Below are positions 28,241 to 38,677 of a stretch of 64,000 nt of DNA, piece by piece (position 1 is the stretch's first letter; each line of letters opens with the position of its first letter). Origin of the DNA: Drosophila miranda. Taxonomy: Eukaryota > Arthropoda > Insecta > Diptera > Drosophilidae. A model generated the notes under the pieces. The model was not told the DNA's origin, did not search any database, and saw nothing but the letters and a program-made list of their open reading frames with translations. The stretch is from positions 4,216,001 through 4,280,000 of the forward strand of contig NC_046674.1 in assembly GCF_003369915.1 (NCBI RefSeq), written 5' to 3'. The translations under genes and the position numbers were made by a program.

Positions 28241-28247
28241 GTGACCG
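28237..28247 (-). promoter_or_regulatory. M1BP / Ohler motif 1 core promoter element
   Basis: The minus strand reads CGGTCACACTG, an exact match to the Drosophila motif YGGTCACACTR, which marks housekeeping-type transcription starts. Its orientation and its position upstream of the 27228 donor suit a distal kst promoter. Confidence 0.6.
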
Positions 28248-28415
28248 CGGATTTATTGATAAAATAAACCGTCCGACTCTCAGCAATATACCGAAACATA
28301 CCGCCTCATTTTCAAAATATACCGTGAAAATACTTACGAATTCAAGTACTATTTTACATATTCCTCGTTTTTGATATTCCGTCGAATATTACTAGCTATA
28401 TAGAACATTCAGCCA

Positions 28416-30700
28416 TGCCCACATAATTTTATACGATTAATGAATCAATTTTCTACTTAACTGGCTTATTTTAACCACTTGCTTTTATTTGATTTTGACT
28501 AAAACAAGGTTTAAACAAAATAGCTCAACAAAAAAATCAGTCGCAATGTTGCTGGTATTTGAAGACATGATGCGTGTATAGGCCTTTGTGCACCCTATTT
28601 CGTTAATTTTATATGTAGATCAAACGCAATTTATTAAGACCTTTTCTCAAATTGATATTCCTTAGACATATTAAAGTACATTATAAGTATCTTGTATATA
28701 TTTATGTCGATCCTGATACCTACTGAGCCTTGGAAGACAAACATTTTCTCAATTCTATATCATCCATTTCCCCCAGGGTATGTGTGCATGGAATTAGCAA
28801 CATGTTTGTGTATGGAGTGAGACTCATTGTTGCAATAGCGAAACTGCGGCGAATCGGGTATTGCCTATATTTCAAGCTATTGATGCCCACTTAGCTCTAT
28901 CCCATAGATAAATGCATTTTCTACAAGATTGCTTCTTTTAATTACCTTTACGTATTTTATTTTGACTAAAATACGGTTTTCAAGTAAATGTTGCCGCAAC
29001 AGTGTGTATGGAATGTGCAACATTGTGTATGGAACGAGACTCATTGTTGCTAAAGCGAACTGCGGCGAACTGCGGCGAATTCAAATTCGATTCAAAAAAC
29101 GACCAATTCTTTGTTCCGTTGAATAATACTATCTATATGGAACATTTAGCCATGCCCACTCAATTTTGTACGATTGATGAATCAATTCTATACATGATTG
29201 GCCTATTCGAAATACTTGCATTAATTGGATTTCTATATAACATTGAAAATTAAACTAATAAATGACAAAAATACCATTTAGCACTAAAAAACACCACATG
29301 GGAGCGCGGCGAAAACCAGTTTCTACAGTATGACCCTCAGAACAGCAGCGAAATATACGGTCTCATTTGAAAAATATACCGAGTGGAGCGCGCCAAATCG
29401 AACTTTTTTGAATGTGAGCGACAAGGATTTAAATGTTGTCAACCGGAACTTCATCTATGCCCACATAATTTTATACGATTAATGAATCAATTTTCTACTT
29501 AACTGGCTTATTTTAACCACTTGCTTTTATTGGATTTTGACTAAAACAAGGTTTAAACAAAATAGCTCAACAAAAAAAACAGTCGCAATGTTGCTGGTAT
29601 TTGAAGACATGATGCGTGTATAGGCCTTTGTGCACCCTATTTCGTTAATTTTATATGGAGATCAAACGCAATTTATTAAGACCTTTTCTCAAATTGATAT
29701 GTTTTTGACTTATTCATGTGTATTATTAGTATCTTGTATATATTTATGTCGATCCTGATACCTACTGAGCCTTGGAAGACAAACATTTTCTCAATTCTAT
29801 AACATCCATTTTCCCCAGGGTATGTGTGCATGGAATTAGCAACATGTTTGTGTATGGAGTGAGACTCATTGTTGCAATAGCCAAACTGCGGCGAATCGGG
29901 TATTGCCTATATTTCAAGCTATTGATGCCCACTTAGCTTTATCCCATAGATAAATGCATTTTCTACAAGATTGCTTCTTTTAATTATCTTAAAGTATTTT
30001 ATTTTGACTAAAATACGGTTTTCAAGTAAATGTTGCCGCAACAGTGTGTATGGAATGCGCAACATTGTGTATGGAACGAGACTCATTGTTGCTAAAGCGA
30101 AACTGCGGCGAACTGCGGCGAACTGCGGCGAACTCAAATTCGATTCAAAAAACGACCAATTCTTTGTTCCGTTGAATAATACTATCTATATGGAACATTT
30201 AGCCATGCCCACTCAATTTTGTACGATTGATGAATCAATTCTATACATGATTGGCCTATTCGAAATACTTGCATTAATTGGATTTCTATATAACATTGAA
30301 AATTAAACTAATAAATGACAAAAATACCATTTAGCACTAAAAAACACCACATGGGAGCGCGGCGAAAACCAGTTTCTACAGTATGACCCTCAGAACAGCA
30401 CCGAAATATACGGTCTCATTTGAAAAATATACCGAGTGGAGCGCGCCAAATCGAACTTTTTTGAATGTGAGCGACAAGGATTTAAATGTTGTCAACCGGA
30501 ACTTCATCTATGCCCACATAATTTTATAATTAATGAATCAATTTTCTACACAATTGGTTAGTTTTTAGTCCTTGCTTTTATTGTATTTTGACTAAAATAC
30601 GGTTTTCAAGTAAATGTTGCCGCAACAGTGTGTATGGAATGCGCAACATTGTGTATGGAATGGGACTCATTGTTGCTACAGCGAACTGCGGCGAATAAAA
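28416..30700 (+). repeat. ~1.05 kb tandem repeat, two full copies and one partial
   Basis: The phrase ACATAATTTTATA followed by TTAATGAATCAATTTTCTAC begins at 28421, 29463 and 30516, giving periods of 1042 and 1053 bp. Copies 1 and 2 are collinear and nearly identical by eye over their whole length, with small indels, one GCGGCGAACT unit gain and a short divergent patch near 29700. Copy 3 keeps the start, then jumps to the GACTAAAATACGGTTTTCAAG part and stops near 30700. Each unit contains internal near-repeats (GTGTATGGAACGAGACTCATTG and a variant) and ends with ATATACCG words. The two 83-111 aa ORFs here are the same repeat read twice. Unit identity is unknown to me. Confidence 0.9.
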
Positions 30701-30748
30701 ACATACCGTCTCGTTTAAAAATATACCGTAAATATACTGACACTGGGT

Positions 30749-31392
30749 ACCAGTGCTGCCAGATCTTGAGAGTCACCATAAGCTAGATTGAAGAAAAAAT
30801 AAGCTAGAATAAGCTAAATACAAAAAAAGCTTAACAATAAGCTAACAATAAAAACACATCAAAATAATGTATAATTAAATTTTATATATATATTTTTTTT
30901 TAATTTTTAATGAAAGTAATGACATGATTTTATCCACTTCATTATGCCATGGCCATGTACAGCCTTTTGCTCCTCTGTTTTTGAGGAGTTTCTAACAAGA
31001 GGTATTTTGTTAGTTTGTGTCATGCTAGCATTGGACGCATATGTTTTATAGCGACAGCATACTGCCATAATTCCCACGTCTTGGCCCCAATTGTTGACTT
31101 ACAAAAGCAGCAGTACGCTTATGTGGATTCAGTTGGCACATTGCGTAGCCTCTCCTTAAATTCATCGAAATTGAACCAGAAAATGTAGAAATTTTGTTTA
31201 TAAAACACTTTTGCATAGCAAGAAAAAATAGGACAAATCCTCTTTCTTAATAAATATTAACAAGTATTACAATAAAATGAAATTTTAAATAAGCTAGATT
31301 TCAAGCTATTAGCATTTAAATTTGTTTTCAAGCTATTTGGTTTTAAAATAAGCCAAATCTAGCTTAAAATAAGCTAAAATGGCAGCACTGGT
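30749..31392. mobile_element. 644-bp MITE-like element with terminal inverted repeats
   Basis: Begins ACCAGTGCTGCCA and ends TGGCAGCACTGGT, a perfect 13-bp inverted pair. Inside each end are further inverted stretches built on TAAGCTAGATT and AATAAGCTA. The interior is AT-rich with no transposase ORF. Termini of the form CAGTG...TGCCA resemble hAT-type ends, but I do not see an 8-bp target duplication, so the superfamily is unproven. It lies between the recent tandem array and the older remnant of the same unit. Confidence 0.65.
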
Positions 31393-32750
31393 TATATCAT
31401 TGTTGCTGGTCAACAGGTATGAGCATTGAGCATATTTATACCATATTTCCTTTATATACCATTCGAATTCTGTTCTCCAAGCTGATTTGAAACATTAACA
31501 TTGACTTTTTCTAAGACTGATATGTTTTTGACCTATTTAGGCATATTACTAGTGTCCTGTATATACATATTTGTATAAATCAATCCCTATACCTAATATC
31601 CCACCCTGAAAAAGACAGCAAATCTAACGATACTATCGACTGTTGCGCGCCAAACAGAAATTGTATGAAAGTGCATGAGTGACAAGGATATAATCGTATG
31701 GCTTAGCTCACCCCCTTTTCTTAATATACCATGCCTTTCAGTATATAGGCACCAAGCCATTAATCGTTTCAAGTATCGATATTGCTTTTCGCGCTCGATA
31801 CTTCTGTTCGATAGGCGGAGCTTATCGGCGTCTAATTTGAACATAACAATATGATAGCCGAGTGAGATTTTTATTTCCAAATGACAATCACAACTATGGT
31901 TAAAAATACCATTTTCTGGCATACCCTTTTAAAATGATCTTAGAAAATTACACAATAGGCATGCATGACTTTGCTAACTTCGATGCGAAGGGACAATTAG
32001 CATGGAGACAAAACGCAGCATCTCCATCCGCCTTTGTAATAACCTTATGTTTTTCAACACACCCAGTTCGACAACCAGCAAAATTATATCTGTAAATAGT
32101 AACAATTGATTATATCTGAGTTGCTCTCAGCTCTACTGGAAAGCCAAGCTGAGGCATATTGTATAAGATCTCGCACTCACTGCATTTTTTCCCCTAAGAC
32201 GGTCTTCTGTATTTGCATATGGCCATAACCAACAAACTAATACCCTATGTACACTACGGTTTAGCTAATGAGATATTCAGGCAAGCTACGGAAATGAAAA
32301 GTAAACGGCTGAACAAAACAAAACTTAATTGCAAAGAAAAAAAAAATAGATGACTTATTGATGCATTGACATTAATTTAACACCATTGAAGCACCAATTG
32401 TGCACTTAACAGCACTACATTTTACGTTTAACAGGGCATGACCAAAAAATTGCCAAAACGGGAGCACCTAAAATCGAAAACTGAACGTTTTGGCTAAAAA
32501 CACATAACGCAAAAGCAAGTAAAAATGTTAGCCTGCCTGATATATCATTATTGACTACCCATTCGAAGAATTGTCCATTAGGGTATTCAAAGTGCGGGGT
32601 GCAACATCATTCATTCCTTGTATTCGTATCAGAAAATGAAAAATGGACAAATGATTTAAAATTTGATGCGCAAGTATGACACTACAACCTGTACAGACAA
32701 ATTTTATACCTCGGTATTTAGTTCTATATCTGCCAAAATATTCTTGCTCC
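31393..32750. other. Intergenic between the repeat nest and Ostm1
   Basis: Apart from the diverged repeat remnant at 31500-31710, the only structure is a cluster of TATCGAT-type words at about 31779-31815. A 109-residue minus-strand ORF at 31922-31593 overlaps the remnant and looks accidental. Confidence 0.5.
31500..31710 (+). repeat. Diverged remnant of the 28.4-30.7 kb repeat unit
   Basis: Contains GATATGTTTTTGAC, then an AGTGTCCTGTATATAC-like segment, GCGCGCCAAACAGAAATT, and a GAGTGACAAGGAT-like phrase. These match the middle and end of the tandem unit in order but with many substitutions, as expected of an older copy. Confidence 0.5.
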
Positions 32751-32771
32751 ACATCGATAGTTGCGGCAAAG

Positions 32772-32779
32772 TATCGATA
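32772..32779 (+). promoter_or_regulatory. DRE promoter element of Ostm1
   Basis: Perfect TATCGATA 52 bases before the start codon, with a second ATCGATA at 32753. DREF-bound DREs mark housekeeping promoters in Drosophila. The position implies a very short 5' UTR. Confidence 0.65.
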
Positions 32780-32830
32780 GCCGCAAGTGATATTTTGATA
32801 CGATTTTCGGGGGAAGTAAATACAAAAGAA

Positions 32831-33901
32831 ATGTCGCTTTTGTTTGCATTTTTGCTGATTTTAAGCTGCAACTGCAGCCTGTTGCTTGCCAAAAACCACA
32901 GTTGTAGCCACCTGGTGCAAGAACTGGGCGATGGGCAGAGTAAATTTGTGTACTGCGCCACCACAAAGTCCGTTCCGGTGCGGCTCTGCATTGGCTGTGC
33001 ACCGGAGTACAGGAAGCTAACGAGCTCCTACGATGCGCTGCTCTCCCAAGAAAACTGTTCGAAGATATATCTCAACTCGGATCGCATCAACGTGGTGGCC
33101 ACCACCCAGGGCATACTCACAAATCTCTGGCAGAAGGCAAACTGCGAGGGTAATACGAAGACCATTTCTCCGAGTTATGCATCCTCCCCTCTAAACAATG
33201 GGACGGGCTTTTCTCTCTTCCAGATTGCTTCAATGGCAATCATTCGGACCTATATGACGTCCAGTGGAATATTCTTAATGCCTGTCTCAGTGTCCATAAA
33301 GATGATCCGTGCATCTCTTGCAAGAATGACTATATCGCACTGAACCAATTTTACTTGGAAATGGAGAAGGCAAACAAAGGACATGTGTGCTTCGATCTGC
33401 AGGACAGCGTAAGGCACCAGACACAGAGCTGTGCCTTCACTCTAATGTTTATCCTTTCTCTTTTTTAGATGAACCGCACTCGTTCGAACTGGTCCAAAAC
33501 GTTAGGATGCTGCCACCGGGATGTAAAATTAAATACTTTCCTCATTGCCGTCTGCGTTGTGGTCCTTCTACCAATCGTTACCTTCTACATCACCGTCATT
33601 GTGCTGACCAAGAGGCGGGAGGCCAATCATGGACTCCTCAACGAAGAGAGTAAGTGGAAGAGCGCCGATATGACCTTCTTTCTTTGTTTAATTCGGATTT
33701 TGTGTAGCACCCGAGTTGGATGCCCCATCAACTTCTGCTCTTATTACCGCCGCCGTACTGTCCACGCCCACGGAAAATCCAGTGGCTGTGGCTGGTAGAA
33801 CGGAAAAGATTGCCGAGCTGTTGAGTGGTGCAAGGGCTGGCTCTGATTCGGACTTGGACTCCAGCGAAGATGAGATGATAGTAAAGCCAAAAACAGCCTA
33901 A
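32831..33901 (+). CDS. CG14969: Ostm1 homologue, lysosomal membrane protein (CLC-7 beta subunit family)
   Basis: Four coding exons: 32831-33149, 33224-33408, 33469-33649 and 33708-33901, encoding 292 residues with all phases matching. Residues 1-20 (MSLLFAFLLILSCNC...) form a signal peptide. A Cys-rich luminal domain follows (for example SVHKDDPCISCKNDY and the RSNWSKTLGCC segment), then one membrane span (FLIAVCVVVLLPIVTFYITVIVL) and a short acidic, Ser-rich cytosolic tail. This is the layout of OSTM1, the type I partner of the lysosomal Cl-/H+ exchanger CLC-7. The ATG at 32831 was preferred over an in-frame upstream ATG at 32663 because it starts the signal peptide and lies just after the DRE. 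Identification as CG14969 is from memory of the locus. Confidence 0.88.
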
Positions 33902-34059
33902 GTATGCGAAGGGGGAAAAACTCCTTTTGGAAATATTCTAAAAGTCATCAATGACCCTGTATTTAACCACTTCATGACTACTTTTTGGGACGTAGATTCT
34001 CACACTACATAAGATATAAGTTTTGGAATGTAAATCGTGCCCCCTGTGTGATATCTCTG

Positions 34060-34065
34060 AATAAA
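34060..34065 (+). terminator. Poly(A) signal of Ostm1
   Basis: AATAAA 159 bases after the stop codon; cleavage is expected near 34080-34090, where the opposing transcript also ends. Confidence 0.75.
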
Positions 34066-34104
34066 GTAATAAGCTTTTTTATAGATTTGTAATCAAACAA
34101 AGTC

Positions 34105-34110
34105 TTTATT
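34105..34110 (-). terminator. Poly(A) signal of Ythdc1 on the minus strand
   Basis: The minus strand reads AATAAA here, the first clear signal after the Ythdc1 stop, giving a 3' UTR of about 1.36 kb. Its expected cleavage site meets that of Ostm1. Confidence 0.6.
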
Positions 34111-35451
34111 CACATCAGTTTTTGGGTGGGTCTCTCTTTCTTCCAGGACATCTATGAAGCTCTGGTGGGCGCCTGCTCCTCCAGTTTCGTTTCTGAAATG
34201 AAAAAGAGCAAAACTTCCTAGTTCTCTGTCCAAAGGTGTGTCGTCTTGTCTGTTGTCTCTCTCTGGGACTCTGGATGTTATCCAGCGAATCTTTTGGGGG
34301 CAGTCTTTTGAGTGGAAATGAACGTGTCAAACAGTTCGAATTGCTACGATTCTACGTTGCTACGTTGCTACGTTTCTACGGTGGGAGAAGATGAGCGAGC
34401 GAGCGAACGAGCGACCGTTCGATCTCAGAGTGTGGATGGTGGATGGATAGGATGGACCGGACCACCCAAGGGTGGTGGTGGTGGTGGTGGTGGTCACCAG
34501 ACATACGTTTTCGTTCGGATGTGTGTCGGGGTTGGGTCCTCGCTGTCTCTGAAAGACATGTATGTAAATGTTAATATTTTGTTGCATTAGTGGTTATACC
34601 ATAAGATATAAGAAAGTTTGGATTGGCTTTGCTTTGGTTTGTGGTTTGTGGTTTGGGGTTCGGATCCCAATAGATAACTCCTCTTGTAAAAACTGTCTTC
34701 GATTCGCTTCTTCGTTCGAGAAGCTTAGTTCCATGAAACGCTCTGTCCAACTCTCGTTTCGGCTGCTTTTTTTTTTGCTTTGTTTTTAGTTTGGTTTGGC
34801 CGGGGGCGAAGCACAAGGATGCGGGATGGAGGAGTTGGGGGTGGGAAAACACACATATGCACACACATCACTGCTTCGATTTGAATAACGGTACGTTCTT
34901 GTGGTTGTTTGTTGTTGGCTGTTGTTGTGTCTCTTTGGCGTCTCTTTCGTTTAAAAGTCTCTCTCCTTATTCATTTCATCGTTTTTCGTATAAAAAAAGT
35001 TCACAATTTCTCTCTTTCATTTTGTATTTTTTTTTTGTGGTTTAAAATATTTTTAATTAGAATTTAGGTGTTGTTTTCTTGTTTAAATTTGCTTATGCGT
35101 AAGTTTTTTGTTTTGTAAATCAAATGGTGGTACAAGGGGCGGGGGGACGGGGGTAGCGGCGAGACAGAGGGAGAGAGAGATGCAGAAAGAGAGAAAGAGA
35201 GTTGTTTGTTGTCGGAGTGTGGCGGTGTATCGATAGCCGATAGCGCCAGCCTCTCGCTCGATAGCTACAGCTATATGTTCGATTATATAGCTGGCTCTAG
35301 GAATTATCATTTTCATTTTCATGTATATCTTTTAAACGATCGCATCGCCCTACAATCTTATACCCGTTACGAATTCTCAATTTTCTCATTTCACACACGC
35401 GAGCACACAATTCTTTCACTTTTTCCGATACCGATAAGATTGGTCGATAAT
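34111..35451 (-). other. Probable 3' UTR of Ythdc1
   Basis: No other gene signal. It has GGT repeats at 34470-34493, a TATCGATA at 35227 and a GA tract near 35160-35200. A minus-strand acceptor-like site (TTTTTCATTTCAG) ends near 34196; see findings. Confidence 0.55.
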
Positions 35452-37878
35452 CTAGCGCCTGTTGTCCCGATAGCTTCGCTGGCCACCGCCACCGCCGCCA
35501 CGGTCGCCCCGAAACGAACGCGAGTCCCGCGAGGATCCACTGCGATTCCCGTACTCCCGACGACGACCGCCACCCGCGGCACCATTGTTGTCTCGATTGC
35601 GATATCCCGGTCCTCCTCCCACGCCGCCGGCAGCTCCACCCACTCCCGCTCCGCCCATGCCCGGGGCCGGTGGACCTCCCGCAACCCCATTGCTTCCGCC
35701 ATTGGCAGCACTGCCGCCATAGACGGGGAACCCGGGCGGCGGCACCGTGGGCAAGCCGGCGTTCTTCCAGGCGGCAAACTCCTCGTAGCTGGGCGCCTTG
35801 TCGAATCCTGGCGGCGGTGGTCGCTGCGGGGGCGGGTAATCTGGCAGTGGTGGTGCTCCAGGGCCATCGTAATATCGCACCGGCGGTGGCAGCTGCTCGT
35901 ACATCGCGGCCGTCGCCCCCGGGGGCATGGCGCCGGCTGCTCCCGCTGTCCCGGGCAGTGGCATCTGGGCGAAGGGGGGCACGAAGGGCAGCGGCGGCAG
36001 CTGGCCGTGCATGTTCCGCATGTAGTCCGCAACGTACGCCTCGGCAGCGGCGGCCGACGACATGTAACGCTCCCACGATGGCATCGACATCTCTTGGGGT
36101 CCGCCTGGAGCTCCTCCGCCACCGGCGCCTCCCATTTGCCGGTAGGGAGATCCTCCGCGCTTGAAGCCGCCTCCACCGCCTTGTGGCATGCCGCCCATGC
36201 CGTGATGGGGATGTCGGTGGTACGGCCGATGCTGATGTTGTTGTCCATGGTAGCTCCTCTTGTGGCGCATGGGTCCGAGATGATTGTGGCCCGATCCCCC
36301 CCTCCCACCTCCGCCGCCACCGCCATTACCATGGCCGTGGCCGCGGGAGGAGAGACTCCTGGGAGGCTTGTAGATCACGTGCATGCCCTTTTCCCTCATC
36401 ACTCGGGCGGTTTCCTTTGATTTTTTCAGAATCGGCGTCAATTCAATCTGTTCATCCTCGGGGAAGAGGCGGCACAGCTCCCCGCCGATCTTGGGCTCGA
36501 TCTCCTGGCCATCGCGTCCAATCTTCACGGGCTTACCCTCGTTCCATGTGTTGTGCAAGTGCAGTGTGGCATTGAAGGACAGCTCCTTGCGGCAGATCCA
36601 GTCCAGCTCAATGACGCCACCGAGCGCCTTCGGGGAGATGCTGGGGGGCAGCACCCAGGCCACCTGGGGAATATCGCGTCTGGAGGGCGCCGCCATCCTG
36701 GCGAATCCTGCAAATTTACCTGGAAAACGAGAGGACAGAATGAATGCGTGCGCTCCATGGACATGACAAGCCGACTTACCGCTCTCGTTGACGGAGAAGA
36801 TGAGCAGGACGTTGCGGGCCTCCTTGAAGGCCTGATTCAGATTGGCATCGTTCTGTGGCAGTGTGGCCCAGACGCTCTTGCCCTTCGAAAGCTGAACATT
36901 GTCAATGTTGTTGGACTTGATCAGAAAGAAGCGCGTGTCCCGGAACAGATAATTGAGCTTCGTCATGTAGTCGTAGCCCTTCTGCGTCTGCGAGCTACCG
37001 CCGTCCTTCTCGGGCGTGGAGCTCCTTGAACTGCTGGCCGTTGTGTTGGTTTTGCCACGCGCCCCACCGCCGCCGTTCCGCTTGTGCTGTGTGCCCGAAT
37101 CCGAGTCGGAGGACTCGCTGTCCGACTCGAGGGCCGGCACGGTAGGCTTCTCGTCCTCCGCATCGCTTGCTTCGCTCTTGTTGCCCGAATCGTTGGGATT
37201 GGGGGTCTTCTTGCTGCGCGACGACTTCTTCGTCTGCGCCTCCCGCTCCTCGGTGGGCGGGGACTTGGCCTTGGACTTATCCGCCGGCTGCTCACTGGAC
37301 GACTGACTCAACGACGGCTTTTTTGACTCGCTACCCGTGTGCTTTTTCTTTTTGCTCCCATTCAGGTCCTCGGGAGTGGCCTCACGCTTGGTCTTCTTTG
37401 AGGTGGGCTGCTGCTGCGGCCTCTCCTTCTTTTCGGCCAAAGGTGGTGCTGCTTCCTTGACCTTGGTCTTGGTTTTGCGCTTGCCGCTGCCGACCAGCGA
37501 GGAGGTGGCCGTACTCACCGAACTGATGCTAGGCTCAGAGTCGTCGGAGGACTCCCCGCCATTCGATTCGGAGGCCTCGCTGCGTGTGTTGAACTCAAAG
37601 TCCTGCAGCTCCTCGGCAATGTCCGCCTCGTTCTCGTCCAGGCCAAGATTCACTGCGTCCAGGTCGGCCATGTCGCGCATTGGCAGCGTTTGTTTACCTG
37701 CAGCGTAGCGTCGGTCCGGCCGTCAGCATGAATGAGACACGCACACAAATGCACACACGCATACACACGCAGCAGCGGAGAAGAAAATATAGAGAAAAAA
37801 ATGCCGATCGATTTGGCAGGTGAGAAACAATCGCTGAAAAAGCACCGAAATCCAACACTCACTCGCTGCTCGGGGCAT
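35452..37878 (-). CDS. Ythdc1: YT521-B / YTHDC1, nuclear m6A reader
   Basis: Three coding exons: 37878-37863, 37697-36780 and 36719-35452, encoding 733 residues. The protein binds N6-methyladenosine in nuclear RNA and steers splicing, including Sxl in flies (family knowledge). Seen: an acidic, Ser-rich N-terminus with basic nuclear-signal clusters (KRKTKTKVK, KKTKR, SKKKKH); a YTH domain at about 255-390 with the aromatic-cage tryptophans in KGKSVWATLP and ELDWICRKEL; and a long Gly/Pro/Arg-rich C-terminus with RGG-like ends. The 16-base first coding exon (MPRAA) was added because its phase and the AG acceptor at 37698 give MPRAASKQTLPMRDM, which fits my memory of the fly N-terminus; M12 is the fallback start. 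The 60-nt intron in the YTH domain is in frame and stop-free. Confidence 0.93.
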
Positions 37879-38013
37879 CAACTTAGGGGACCCTACGTCC
37901 GTGCAACTTTTGATGCACTCTTTTCTATAATTAACACTTGCAGAAACAACGAAATTAGCGAAGCTCAATTTTTTTACACACAAATTTCTGCGTCACAGCG
38001 ATGGCGTCGCGTA

Positions 38014-38021
38014 TATCGATA
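38014..38021. promoter_or_regulatory. DRE near the Ythdc1 start
   Basis: Perfect palindromic TATCGATA about 136 bases upstream of the Ythdc1 start codon. The divergent AAA gene begins about 650 bases away, so this more likely serves Ythdc1. Confidence 0.6.
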
Positions 38022-38237
38022 AGAAATCGAACTTAGCCCACTTAGCCCCCTCTATTTAAACAATTCAACGACTTGAGGTAAATGGCGGCAAATATTACTG
38101 ATTGTAAACTTTTCCTGTATATCCATGCCATCTTTCCTCTGAACTTAAAAAAACCACGATATCTTTCGCCTGAACTACGCTAAAATAATTCAATTTTCGG
38201 TGGCTTAATCGGGTTAATCGGGTTAATTGTTCATCTC

Positions 38238-38352
38238 TCAACTCATAGTTTTATGCGATTGATAAATCAATTTCCTACAAGACTGGTCAACTTGAAGTAC
38301 TCTTCTTTATTGGATTGTCTATTAAATAAAGTTTAAACGAAAAAGGTCAACA
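38238..38352 (+). repeat. Dispersed copy of the 28.4 kb repeat unit
   Basis: Between Ythdc1 and the AAA gene. The stretch reading ATAGTTTTATGCGATTGAT, then AAATCAATTTCCTAC, a central part, and AAGTTTAAACGAAAAAGGTCAAC follows the start of the tandem unit at 28421-28530 base for base, with roughly one difference in five. A copy away from the array shows that the unit is a dispersed repeat, not only a local duplication. Confidence 0.7.
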
Positions 38353-38677
38353 AAAATGAAAATTTTGAACAGGTAACTACACATAAGGATCCTGTCGACT
38401 GAATAGTCGCTAGAGCCGCGCTTTAAGTTTGATATCGATTACCATATTATAATAAATATACTACTGAATGAGATGAAAGAAAAAGGGGTTTCCTACTTTC
38501 AACATATAGATTTACTCTGTTATTCGCTATGGGGCTCAACAGATATGTATATTATACTAATATATATTTCGACTAATTTTCAAGAAGAATTCCAGTGCTG
38601 GTAAGGGGCTATTGCTAATTGTTGTTTTTCTCACCTCTTTTGTGTTTACATGTGCGAAAAACGCGCGGCGCCGTGCA

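Noticed and set aside
29002..30306. Two related 83-111 residue plus-strand ORFs sharing a C-terminus
   Set aside because: They are the same tandem repeat read twice; the similarity comes from DNA duplication, not selection on protein, and the N-terminal parts differ only by indels.
31593..31922. 109-residue minus-strand ORF
   Set aside because: Overlaps a diverged repeat remnant, has no recognisable domain, and its flanks carry no transcription signals.
35206..36420. 404-residue plus-strand ORF
   Set aside because: Antisense shadow of the Gly/Pro/Arg-rich Ythdc1 C-terminus; low-complexity composition and no domain.
38612..38677. Upstream in-frame ATG for the AAA ATPase
   Set aside because: Adds a hydrophobic segment ending in Arg residues that would act as a signal or anchor, unlike soluble AFG2-type ATPases; the next ATG fits better.
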